Origin: an uncultured Formosa sp.
GTDB taxonomy: Bacteria; Bacteroidota; Bacteroidia; Flavobacteriales; Flavobacteriaceae
NCBI GenBank assembly: GCA_913052445.1
Contig: CAJXDP010000001.1
Span: forward strand, 123,791 to 187,790
DNA: 64,000 nt
Direction of reading: 5' to 3'
Under the pieces are notes generated by a model that saw only the letters and a program-made list of their open reading frames with translations, was not told the origin of the DNA and did not search any database. Positions 51,277-60,389 of this stretch are shown here, in pieces (positions within the stretch are counted from its first letter, which is position 1; the number at the start of each line of letters is the position of its first letter). Both the position numbers and the translations under genes were made by a program.

Positions 51277-53493
51277 TTAGACTCTAAAGACTTTTTCTAT
51301 ACCATTTATTTTTTGTAGACGTTCCATAAGTTTTTCAACAAAGTTATTATTATTTACTTCAACCGTAATTTCTCCATTAAAGACCCCACTATCGGTATCA
51401 AACTTTATACTTTTAATATTTACATTCATATTTTCTGACACCACTTTAGTTATAGAGTTTACTAATCCTAGTCTGTCAATTCCTGTCAGCTTAACAATCG
51501 CCCTAAATACTTCTTGTGAGGAATCTATCCATTTTGCAGACATTACCCTGTAAGCATAGTTGGATTGCAGGCTTAAAGCATTGGGGCATATTTTTTTATG
51601 AATTTTTATACCTTCTTTTATACTAAGAAAACCAAAAACCATATCACCTGGGATGGGATTACAACAAGATGAAAGGCGGTAATTTAATTTTTCTTCTTCT
51701 TTTCCAAATACAAGCATGTCATATTTAGAAGTAATTTCATCTTTTTCTACGGACTCTTTTTTTAGACTTTTATTACGAGATATTTTATTTTTTATAAAAC
51801 TGACCAGCGCATTGCTTCTTGATGCTGCAAAACTTTTTAGCATTTTATTGTCGATGCTACTAATTCCAACTCTGTAAAATAAATCTAAACTAGTATTTAG
51901 ATTAAAATAGTTCACCAGTTCATTCACTGATTTTTCATTTAATGAAATTTTTAGTTGTTTAAGTTTGCGTCTTAAAATTTCTTTTCCGTCTTCTGCAATG
52001 GTTTTCTTTTCTTCTTTCAGTGAAGATTTTATCTTGCTCTTCGCACGTGTTGTGGTGACATAATCTAGCCAGTTTGCTGTTGGTTTAGCATTTTCAGACG
52101 TAATGATGTCTACTTGGTCACCACTTTGCAAAATGTGGTTTAAGGGTACTAATTTACCATTCACTTTAGCACCTCTAGTTTTCATACCAATTTCAGTATG
52201 TATGCTAAAAGAAAAATCCAATGGGGTTGCGTCTTTTGGAAGAGATTTTAAATCACCATTAGGAGTAAATACAAATATTTCTTTGGCGTAAAGATTAAGT
52301 TTAAACTGTTCTACAAACTCTACTGCATTAGAATCTGGATTTTCAATCACTTCCTGTAGTTTTCCAATCCAACTCTCTAAATTTTCATCTTGATCTTTTC
52401 CGCCTTCTTTATATTTGTAATGTGCTGCATAACCTTTTTCAGCAATTTCATTCATTCTCTCGCTTCTAATCTGAACTTCTATCCAGCGCCCTTTGGGTCC
52501 CATAACTGTAATATGCAATGCTTCGTAACCTGTAGACTTTGGTGCTGCTATCCAATCTCGTAATCGAATAGGGTTTGGTCGAAAATGGTCAGTAACAATA
52601 GAGTAAATTTTCCAAGCTAAAAACTTCTCATCTTTTAGCTCCGATTTATAGATAATTCTTACTGCAAATTTATCATATACTTCATCAAACGATACTCCTT
52701 GGTTTCTTATTTTTCTTCGAATTGAAAAAATTGATTTTGGCCGACCTTTAATTTCATACTTTAACTTTTCTTTATTTAGAGCCTTAGTTAGAACTTTACT
52801 AATGTCTTTTATGTAGATATCTTGCTCTTCTTTACTTTCTTCTAATTTGCTTAGAATTCCATTGTAAATTTCAGGCTCTGTATATTTTAAAGCTAAGTCT
52901 TCAAGTTCTGTTTTTATATTATATAAACCTATTTTATGTGCTAGAGGCGCATATATATATAATGTTTCAGAAGCAATTTTTAGCTGCTTATCTTCACTCA
53001 TCGAATGAATCGTTTGCATGTTGTGAAGACGATCCGCAATCTTGATAATAATTACACGGATATCATCATGAAGGGTGAGTAGCATTTTTCTAAAATTCTC
53101 TGCCTGAATCGACACGTCCAAGTCTTTTTTTATATTTGAGATTTTAGTTAATCCATTCACAATCCTAGCAACAGTCTCACCAAATAGTTGTTGAATATCG
53201 TCAATAGTGTAGCGTGGGCAATCTTCTACTACATCGTGTAGTAGGGCAGCTGCAATTGAATTAGCATCTAAACCTATTTCAGATGCTACTATTTTTGCCA
53301 CTGTTATAGGATGAAATACATAAGCTTCACCTGATTTACGGCGTTGGTTAGAGTGAGCATCAACAGCTACTTCAAATGCTTTTCTTATTAGCTTTTTGTC
53401 TTTTGAAGACAAGGTGCGGTAACTAATTTTTAGTAGTTCTTTATACTCCCTTGCTATAGCAGCATTTTCAGTTACAATATCATTGTCTGTCAT
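51277..53493 (-). CDS. Bifunctional (p)ppGpp synthetase/hydrolase RelA/SpoT family
   Basis: 738 aa; HD domain 'HLLHDVVED', synthetase 'GRPKSIFSIRRKI', TGS and ACT regions. Confidence 0.97.
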   Translation of the reverse strand: MTDNDIVTENAAIAREYKELLKISYRTLSSKDKKLIRKAFEVAVDAHSNQRRKSGEAYVFHPITVAKIVASEIGLDANSIAAALLHDVVEDCPRYTIDDIQQLFGETVARIVNGLTKISNIKKDLDVSIQAENFRKMLLTLHDDIRVIIIKIADRLHNMQTIHSMSEDKQLKIASETLYIYAPLAHKIGLYNIKTELEDLALKYTEPEIYNGILSKLEESKEEQDIYIKDISKVLTKALNKEKLKYEIKGRPKSIFSIRRKIRNQGVSFDEVYDKFAVRIIYKSELKDEKFLAWKIYSIVTDHFRPNPIRLRDWIAAPKSTGYEALHITVMGPKGRWIEVQIRSERMNEIAEKGYAAHYKYKEGGKDQDENLESWIGKLQEVIENPDSNAVEFVEQFKLNLYAKEIFVFTPNGDLKSLPKDATPLDFSFSIHTEIGMKTRGAKVNGKLVPLNHILQSGDQVDIITSENAKPTANWLDYVTTTRAKSKIKSSLKEEKKTIAEDGKEILRRKLKQLKISLNEKSVNELVNYFNLNTSLDLFYRVGISSIDNKMLKSFAASRSNALVSFIKNKISRNKSLKKESVEKDEITSKYDMLVFGKEEEKLNYRLSSCCNPIPGDMVFGFLSIKEGIKIHKKICPNALSLQSNYAYRVMSAKWIDSSQEVFRAIVKLTGIDRLGLVNSITKVVSENMNVNIKSIKFDTDSGVFNGEITVEVNNNNFVEKLMERLQKINGIEKVFRV

Positions 53494-53581
53494 TATCTAA
53501 AATTAATACAATCAAACGAAACATGCAATAACAATACTTAGTTTTTACATTAAATATTTTAACATTTTATAGAACATATTT

Positions 53582-54379
53582 TTAGATGAATTTCCGTTGT
53601 CTTTTTGCTTCAAATATGAGAATTCCAGCGGCTACCGATAAGTTCATGGAATCTAACTTACCTTCCATTGGGATTTTAATTTTTGCTGTAGCGTTTTTAC
53701 GCCATTCTTCAGATAAACCAGTAGATTCAGTCCCAATGATTATCGCTGAAGGACTTGCTAAATTGATTGAGTCATAAGGGACAGATTCCTGAAGTATTGC
53801 AGGATAAATAGCTATTATATTACGTTTTAAATATTTAATTACTTCAGTAGTCGTAGCGGTAGCAATAGGTACAGTAAAGACACCACCAACACTCGATCTT
53901 ATAATATTTGGATTATACATGTCTGTTAATGGATTAGCAATGATTACAGCGTCAATATTGGCCGCATCAGCGGTTCGTAACAATGCTCCAATATTCCCTG
54001 GCTTCTCAGGACATTCAGCAACTAATATCAACGGGTTATTTGTAATTAACTTTAAGTTATCCAAACTTAAGTCATTGGACTTTGCTACTACTATAACCCC
54101 CTCGGTTGTTTCTCTATGAGCTACTTTTTCATACACAGCTTTTGAAATCTCTATAATATCTATTCCATAAATCTCTAGTGCGGCTGCTTCAGCGGCAGAA
54201 AATAAGTCTGCATAGAAATACAATGTTTCAAGGGTGTAGTTCCCTTTAATTGCCAATGATAATTCTCGTTTTCCTTCGATTATAAATAAGCCTGTCTGTT
54301 TCCTTAATTTAGATTTTTCCTTGAGTTGAACTAATTGCTTTATAAATGGGTTTTGAAGACTACTGATTGTTTTTACCAT
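53582..54379 (-). CDS. TrmH/SpoU family RNA 2'-O-methyltransferase
   Basis: 'EKPGNIGALLRTADAANIDAVII', 'IIIGTESTGLSEEW', 'IPMEGKLDSMNLSVAAGILIFEA'. Confidence 0.96.
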   Translation of the reverse strand: MVKTISSLQNPFIKQLVQLKEKSKLRKQTGLFIIEGKRELSLAIKGNYTLETLYFYADLFSAAEAAALEIYGIDIIEISKAVYEKVAHRETTEGVIVVAKSNDLSLDNLKLITNNPLILVAECPEKPGNIGALLRTADAANIDAVIIANPLTDMYNPNIIRSSVGGVFTVPIATATTTEVIKYLKRNIIAIYPAILQESVPYDSINLASPSAIIIGTESTGLSEEWRKNATAKIKIPMEGKLDSMNLSVAAGILIFEAKRQRKFI

Positions 54380-54459
54380 ACCACAAAAATAGGATTAAAT
54401 TATCAAGGTTTTTTAAAATTAATATTTGAAAAGTAAACGCTGTGATTTATAACTTTTTA

Positions 54460-55758
54460 CTATTTGATATTGTATTTTTTTGAGTAGCGTTTCCATAACT
54501 CTGTCTGGTGACTTTCCAAGCTTATCGCTCTTCCGTCAATAAAACCACGAGTTAGTAGGTTTGTTCGCATATCTAATGCATCCCCTTTACTTATAAACAG
54601 AGTAGCACTTTTGCCCAACTCTAAAGATCCATATTCTTCATCTATCCCTAATATTTTTGCTGTATTTAAAGTGATTAATTGAAGTGCTTGTTCTTTTGAA
54701 AGTCCATGTGCAACTGTAGTGCCCGCATAAAAAGGTAAGTTTCTAGAGTTCATTCGCTCCATGTCTCCACTAGTCTCCAAGCCTACGGTTACGCCTTCAT
54801 CTACTAATAGCTTTGCCATTTTAAATGGAAGGTCGTAATCATGATCGTCGTTACTGGGTCTAGAGTGCACACGTTGCAGAAGCACCGGTACATTATTTTC
54901 TTTCAAATATGCAGCTAGCTTATAAGTTTCATAGCCTCCAACGATTACTATTTTTGTAATGCCCTGTTTTTTTGAAAATTCAACGGCATCCCTGATTCCT
55001 TTTTCATCATTGACATGAATAAAAAGTGTTTTTGAGTTGTTAAATAAACCTTTCATAGCATTTAGAGGAAGGTTTTGAGTCCCTTTACTGCTTTTTAAAT
55101 TTACTTTGGAATGCTTAAAGTAAGCCTCAATTTCTGTAGTTTGTATACTATATTTTGGATTGCTTTTCATTCCAGAATCTTCTCCTAGCCACGAACGCCC
55201 ACGAGATAATGTGCTGGGCCAATTTAGATGAATGCCACCATTTTCCCTGACCACTGCATCTTCCCAGTTCCAAGCATCTAATTGCACCACAGATGACGTC
55301 CCGGAGATACGTCCACCTCTGGGGGTTATTTGCGCTAGAAGTACTCCGTTTGGGCGCATGCTTTCAACAACCTTAGATTCTGCATTATAAGCAATTATAC
55401 TACGTATGTGCGGGTTCCATGTTCCGATTTCTTCATCGTCATCGGAGGCTCTAACTGCATCAATTTCAATCAATCCCAATGTGGAATTGGGCACAATAAA
55501 CCCAGGATAAATATGTTGCCCAAAGGCCCTAAAAACATCCATCTTTGATAGATCTTCACTTTCATTATATTCAGAAATATTTTGAATAATTCCATTGTCA
55601 AAAACAACGAGACTATTTTCTACTACGTTTCCATTTCCAATATGTGCTGTAGCACCGATAATAGCGACTGATTTTGATTGTTTATCGCCTGGTGTTTGTT
55701 GTGCATTTGATATAGTCACGCAAACAGTTATAAGAAATATTAATTTTATGAGTTTCAT
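54460..55758 (-). CDS. Amidohydrolase-family protein, secreted, lacking the N-terminal HxH metal motif
   Basis: 432 aa, signal peptide; 'EYGSLELGKSATLFISKGDALDMRTN' amidohydrolase C-terminus; at the HxH position it reads YPGFIVPNSTLGL. Confidence 0.85.
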   Translation of the reverse strand: MKLIKLIFLITVCVTISNAQQTPGDKQSKSVAIIGATAHIGNGNVVENSLVVFDNGIIQNISEYNESEDLSKMDVFRAFGQHIYPGFIVPNSTLGLIEIDAVRASDDDEEIGTWNPHIRSIIAYNAESKVVESMRPNGVLLAQITPRGGRISGTSSVVQLDAWNWEDAVVRENGGIHLNWPSTLSRGRSWLGEDSGMKSNPKYSIQTTEIEAYFKHSKVNLKSSKGTQNLPLNAMKGLFNNSKTLFIHVNDEKGIRDAVEFSKKQGITKIVIVGGYETYKLAAYLKENNVPVLLQRVHSRPSNDDHDYDLPFKMAKLLVDEGVTVGLETSGDMERMNSRNLPFYAGTTVAHGLSKEQALQLITLNTAKILGIDEEYGSLELGKSATLFISKGDALDMRTNLLTRGFIDGRAISLESHQTELWKRYSKKYNIK

Positions 55759-55769
55759 AGTTGTTGTGT

Positions 55770-58754
55770 TTATAGTTGATTAAAATCCATAGAATCACAG
55801 TGAAGTAACTGCTTATCTTTTTTCTTAATTGGCTGTGTTTTCATGCCTTTATTTTTTTCTTTTAACATCATTTCTATGAGTATATTTCTCTCTGACTGAA
55901 TAGAAGTTCTGATTTCTTTATCCCGTTCACTATCAAAATATGTCACGCCTTCTATTAGTGTTTTTTCAGCTTTCGCATAAATTGATAATGGGTGATGACT
56001 CCACAGAACAAGATCGGCATCTTTTCCCACCTTAATACTTCCCACACGATTGTCGATATGAAGTAGTTTTGCAGGGTTAAGCGTGACCATTTTCCAAGCG
56101 TCTTGTTCAGAAGTACCGCCATATTTTACGGCCTTTGCAGCTTCTTGGTTAAGACGTCTAGACATTTCGGCATCGTCACTATTGATAGCGGTTACAACAC
56201 CCATAGCGTTTAATATTGATGCATTGTAAGGAATTGCATCATTTACTTCGAATTTATAGGCCCACCAATCGCTAAAAGTAGAAGCACCAACTCCGTGAGC
56301 TTTCATCTTATCAGCTACTTTGTAGCCCTCTAAAATATGTGTGAATGTATTGATGTTGAAATTAAATCTTTCAGCGACTTTCATAAGCATATTAATTTCG
56401 CTTTGTATGTAGGAGTGACAACTAATAAAACGTTCTTTATTAAGAATTTGAGTAAGAACTTCCATTTCAACATCCTTTCGGTATGGTTTTCCGCTTTTTT
56501 GTTTTGCATCATATGCTTTTGCTCTTGTAAAATAATCAATATAAAGTTGTTCAACTCCCATTCGTGTTTGTGGAAATCTACTGAAGCTGCCCCAATTAGA
56601 TTGTTTTACGTTTTCTCCCAAAGCAAACTTTATAAACTTAGGACTATCATAATAAATCAATTCTTTAGCCGAAGCCCCCCATTTTAACTTAATAATAGCT
56701 GAGCGACCTCCGATTGGATTGGCAGAGCCATGTAATATTTGAATTGTGGTGACGCCGCCTGCTAAGTTTCGATAAATATCAATGTCATCAGCATCAATTA
56801 CATCTTCAATACTTACTTCCGCTGAAGAATTTTGACCTCCTTCATTAATACTAGCAGCCGCTATGTGCGAATGTTCATCTACAATTCCAGTTGTTAAATG
56901 TTTTCCGGTAGCATCGATTATCACTGCTTTTTTACTCTTAAGATTCTTTCCGATTTTTGTAATTCGACCATTTTGAACTAATACATCTGTAGCCTCTAGA
57001 ATGCCTTCGGATTCATTTGTCCAAACCGTTGCATTTTTAAATAAGATGACCTTTGCCTCTGGAAGTTTTGAAAACCCATATGCACCATTTGGATAACTAA
57101 CAGGGACTATGACAGGAAAATGAAGCTCATTTTTCTTCTTCTTCTTCTCTGGCTTTGATGTTGTGGTCGTGTCTACTACTTTTTTCAGTTCTACACTAGC
57201 TGTAGATCCATCCATTAATATTACTTTTCCTTTTATTAATCCTGTAGCTGATATAATCTTAGCATTCAATCTTATAAATTCTTGACTCGTAGTGTCTTTA
57301 GATGATAACATTAAATGCATCCAATCATTCTTATAATTTAAATTACTGCTTAATTTCAATGAATCTGATGTCACTTCGGACTTAAGTTTAGTTAATGTAC
57401 CACTGATTTTTAGTTTGTAGGAGTCTTTATTAATTGTAAAATGGTAGTCACCTCTAAGGTCTGTTTTAGAAAGAGGGGTAATGATAGTTCTTGAACCATT
57501 AACCCAATTTTCATAAAGGGTTGTTTCAGCTTCAAATATATCTCCTGAAGTAATTAAAAAATTTGCATAGCTATCAATATTTAAATTACCAAGTTTTGGA
57601 TTTCCTAAAATTTTCGAAGGCTGTGAGGTTAAGGCTTCCAGAGCAGTGACCTTGTCCAATCCATACTCAATGGATTTTAATAGGTTAGTTTTAAAGTCTT
57701 TCATAGATTTCAATCCCTTCGTTGTAAATGCAAAAGATACTCCGGATAGATCTAAAGCTCCGGGATTTCCAGGGCGTTGGTTCCATTCTTTCATAGCTTC
57801 CAACTCCAATGAATTTGTTAAAAAAGAATCTTCAACATTATAAGCTTTTGGAAAATTTAAAGGGAGGATAAACGTTGCTTGTGTATTTATGATATCGTTG
57901 ATGCGTTCGTACTCATCACCACCACCCAAAATAACATACTGAACTCCAAAGGCGTCTCCTACGACATCAGCTCTAAGGGCATTTGCTCTACTACCAGCCT
58001 CAAAAATCTGTACCTTATTTTTGTTTTCATTAAAGGCTTCTATAGAACGGTCTTTGGTTGGAATATTTCCTTTTTTATACCAATCTGAATCATGATTAAG
58101 TTGTCTTAATAAAGCCATTGCCCCCATAATAGAAGATGGATATGATTGTTGAGAAAGCACACTTTTTGAAAAGGATGTGTACTGTGCCGACTGGTCAGAC
58201 AGGATGCGCTGTGAATCAGACCCTTTTGAATCTAAAGCAATTAAGGCACCTGTTCCACGTACAATTCCATCTTGAATGTGGGTGTTCACCACGCCAAAAC
58301 CTGCTTCTAATAAGCTTTTAGCAGTTTTGTCATCATATTTAAACTGGTCGATTGCATTTTGTTCCGGACGTACATGGTCATTCCAGTAAAAACCTTCTCG
58401 ACTTGCCATATATTGAGCGGAGCGGGAGCCACCATTTTTACGTTTGGTTTTTGCAATTCCAAAATCAGAATAAATATCTACAAAAGAAGGGTATATAGAT
58501 TTTCCTTTTAAATCAATTATTACGGAATTCTGCGGTAGTTTAACTTCTGCTCCAACTTGAATTACACGACCTTCTTGAATTAGTAAAACTCCATTTTCAA
58601 TCTGATTTGTAGGGGTAATGAAAATTTTAGCATTAATAAAAGCTGTGAAGTTTGTATTTTTTGATTTTACACCATCGTTTTTTGGAAAATAGTCTTGTGC
58701 AGAGAGTGATAGTAAACCAAAAAAACTCCAAAATAACAGAACATTTTTATACAT
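55770..58754 (-). CDS. Two-domain amidohydrolase family protein, secreted
   Basis: 994 aa; N-half 'SIYPSFVDIYSDFG' (no HxH), C-half 'TTGIVDEHSHIAAASINEGG' (HxH present) and 'VGSIKVGKDADLVLWSHHPLSIY'; halves separated by a Lys-rich linker. Confidence 0.92.
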   Translation of the reverse strand: MYKNVLLFWSFFGLLSLSAQDYFPKNDGVKSKNTNFTAFINAKIFITPTNQIENGVLLIQEGRVIQVGAEVKLPQNSVIIDLKGKSIYPSFVDIYSDFGIAKTKRKNGGSRSAQYMASREGFYWNDHVRPEQNAIDQFKYDDKTAKSLLEAGFGVVNTHIQDGIVRGTGALIALDSKGSDSQRILSDQSAQYTSFSKSVLSQQSYPSSIMGAMALLRQLNHDSDWYKKGNIPTKDRSIEAFNENKNKVQIFEAGSRANALRADVVGDAFGVQYVILGGGDEYERINDIINTQATFILPLNFPKAYNVEDSFLTNSLELEAMKEWNQRPGNPGALDLSGVSFAFTTKGLKSMKDFKTNLLKSIEYGLDKVTALEALTSQPSKILGNPKLGNLNIDSYANFLITSGDIFEAETTLYENWVNGSRTIITPLSKTDLRGDYHFTINKDSYKLKISGTLTKLKSEVTSDSLKLSSNLNYKNDWMHLMLSSKDTTSQEFIRLNAKIISATGLIKGKVILMDGSTASVELKKVVDTTTTSKPEKKKKKNELHFPVIVPVSYPNGAYGFSKLPEAKVILFKNATVWTNESEGILEATDVLVQNGRITKIGKNLKSKKAVIIDATGKHLTTGIVDEHSHIAAASINEGGQNSSAEVSIEDVIDADDIDIYRNLAGGVTTIQILHGSANPIGGRSAIIKLKWGASAKELIYYDSPKFIKFALGENVKQSNWGSFSRFPQTRMGVEQLYIDYFTRAKAYDAKQKSGKPYRKDVEMEVLTQILNKERFISCHSYIQSEINMLMKVAERFNFNINTFTHILEGYKVADKMKAHGVGASTFSDWWAYKFEVNDAIPYNASILNAMGVVTAINSDDAEMSRRLNQEAAKAVKYGGTSEQDAWKMVTLNPAKLLHIDNRVGSIKVGKDADLVLWSHHPLSIYAKAEKTLIEGVTYFDSERDKEIRTSIQSERNILIEMMLKEKNKGMKTQPIKKKDKQLLHCDSMDFNQL

Positions 58755-58845
58755 AGTTAATTGATTTTAATTAGTCATTAAATTTAATTATAAACTTTTA
58801 CAGCAAAACTATAATTTTTAAAATCTTATTAAATGTTATCAGACC

Positions 58846-59214
58846 TTAGTTTTGGTTAGCTTTAGGATCTTTTCCATATTCGTTTTCTTTCTCTTCTCCT
58901 TTAGAGACTGCAAGAATAAAACTGTACACTGGAATTAGTATAAACCAACCGCTTTTTCCTACGTCATGCATTCTTCTCATACCAACTGCTAATGACGGAA
59001 GTATTATGACTAACGAATATAGATCAGCCAAATCAGGAAATCCTGTAATCCCACAGATAACACCCCATATAATAGCAATAATTAGGTTGAATAGTTGAAA
59101 CATCCAATATTCTTTCCTTCTTGCTCTGCCACTAAATGTAGCATACTCTTTCATTACTTTTAAATAGTATTTCATAATGTTTTTATTATTTAGATTTATT
59201 AAATACAAAAACAT
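58846..59214 (-). CDS. DUF805 domain-containing membrane protein
   Basis: 'KYYLKVMKEYATFSGRARRKEYWMFQLFNLI', 'LPSLAVGMRRMHDVGKSGWFILIPVY'. Confidence 0.95.
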   Translation of the reverse strand: MFLYLINLNNKNIMKYYLKVMKEYATFSGRARRKEYWMFQLFNLIIAIIWGVICGITGFPDLADLYSLVIILPSLAVGMRRMHDVGKSGWFILIPVYSFILAVSKGEEKENEYGKDPKANQN

Positions 59215-59236
59215 TAGTCTCTAAACACAATTAATA

Positions 59237-60358
59237 TCAAATTCCAGATTTTATTATTTTAATTATTTCATTTTTAATTCTTAAGTAATATATACCCTCA
59301 GGAAATTGAGATAAGTCAATTTGTTTGTTTTCTCCCTTTAGAGTTCCCTTAACTAATAGTTGTCCTAAGGCAGATATAAGTTCGTAATTAACATCTTCAT
59401 TTTCTTTAATGTTAAGTAAAGTGTTTGTTGGATTTGGATAAGCTTTAATAGAAATATTTATCGTATTTGATCCAAGTAGATCACATTCAAAGCTATCTTC
59501 AACTTTCGAAGCTTCAGCAGGGTTTTCCAATAGATCTCCCTTTATCAATGCGCAATAACATTCATCTTTATCCACATATAGTTTGAGCCATGAAAGAGCT
59601 AACTTTCCAACTATTCCGTTTCCTCCATTTGGTGAGTTAGCGACTGAGTGATTTCCATTTACGATTTCAAATAGCAGTTTATTTGTAGTCTCTGGAGTAG
59701 AATTATAATGAATGTCAGAGTGTAACTCAGGTGGTGCTATAGGATCATTTTCACCACTAAAAATTAACAAGGAACTTTCGTGATTTAGATTAATATTTAA
59801 TAGATAAGGGCATAAGGCTATAACTCCAGATATTCTGTCATCTAGGACTGCAGCTCTCTGAGCACCGCCACCCCCCATCGACCATCCGCTAACAGCTAAT
59901 TTATTTAAATCAAGGTTGCCTTCAAGCGGTGAGCTAATCCTACTGTTTTCCTGTCTTATAGTCTCTAATGCATCTAATAAAGCATAGGCTCTAGCTTCAG
60001 GAAAATCATACACACTGTTAGTACCTATGATAATCGTTACAATTCCATGTGAGGCATAGAATGGACCCCATTCTTCAACACTTGATGGATATGCCGTAAA
60101 GCCAGGGACAATTGCAATACTTGCAAATGGTGGGCTGGCATTTATAGGGTAATAGATAGTGGCTCCAAAATAGTCTGGCCCATTACGAATTCCGTCAGAT
60201 TCACTTAGTGTTTGCACCTCAAATGGTCCGGGATCAGTTAAGCTTTCAATTGAAACTTCGCCACATTGTGCAAATACAACGCACGTGTATGGCGTTGAAA
60301 TGAGTATGACTAAACACGCTACTAGTATTTTTTTTAACTTTCTGACGTCTTTATAAAT
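59237..60358 (-). CDS. PETase/cutinase-like polyester hydrolase, alpha/beta hydrolase with C-terminal T9SS sorting domain
   Basis: '[51 protein letters not shown]', '[17 protein letters not shown]' (GWSMGGGG at 59864-59887), '[13 protein letters not shown]', '[32 protein letters not shown]'; tail '[11 protein letters not shown]...[19 protein letters not shown]' is a type A T9SS sorting domain. Extended upstream of the track GTG (60217) to include a signal peptide; proposed ATT start at 60356-60358. Confidence 0.88.
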   Translation of the reverse strand: [373 protein letters not shown]

Positions 60359-60389
60359 TACTTTTAATTATTTTTAATTTGGAATTAGC

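Noticed and set aside
56337-56687. 116-aa plus-strand ORF antisense to the 994-aa amidohydrolase
   Set aside because: Cys-rich shadow translation; no conserved motif.
57125-57150. TTC microsatellite
   Set aside because: Encodes the poly-lysine linker between the two amidohydrolase halves; too short to claim phase variation.
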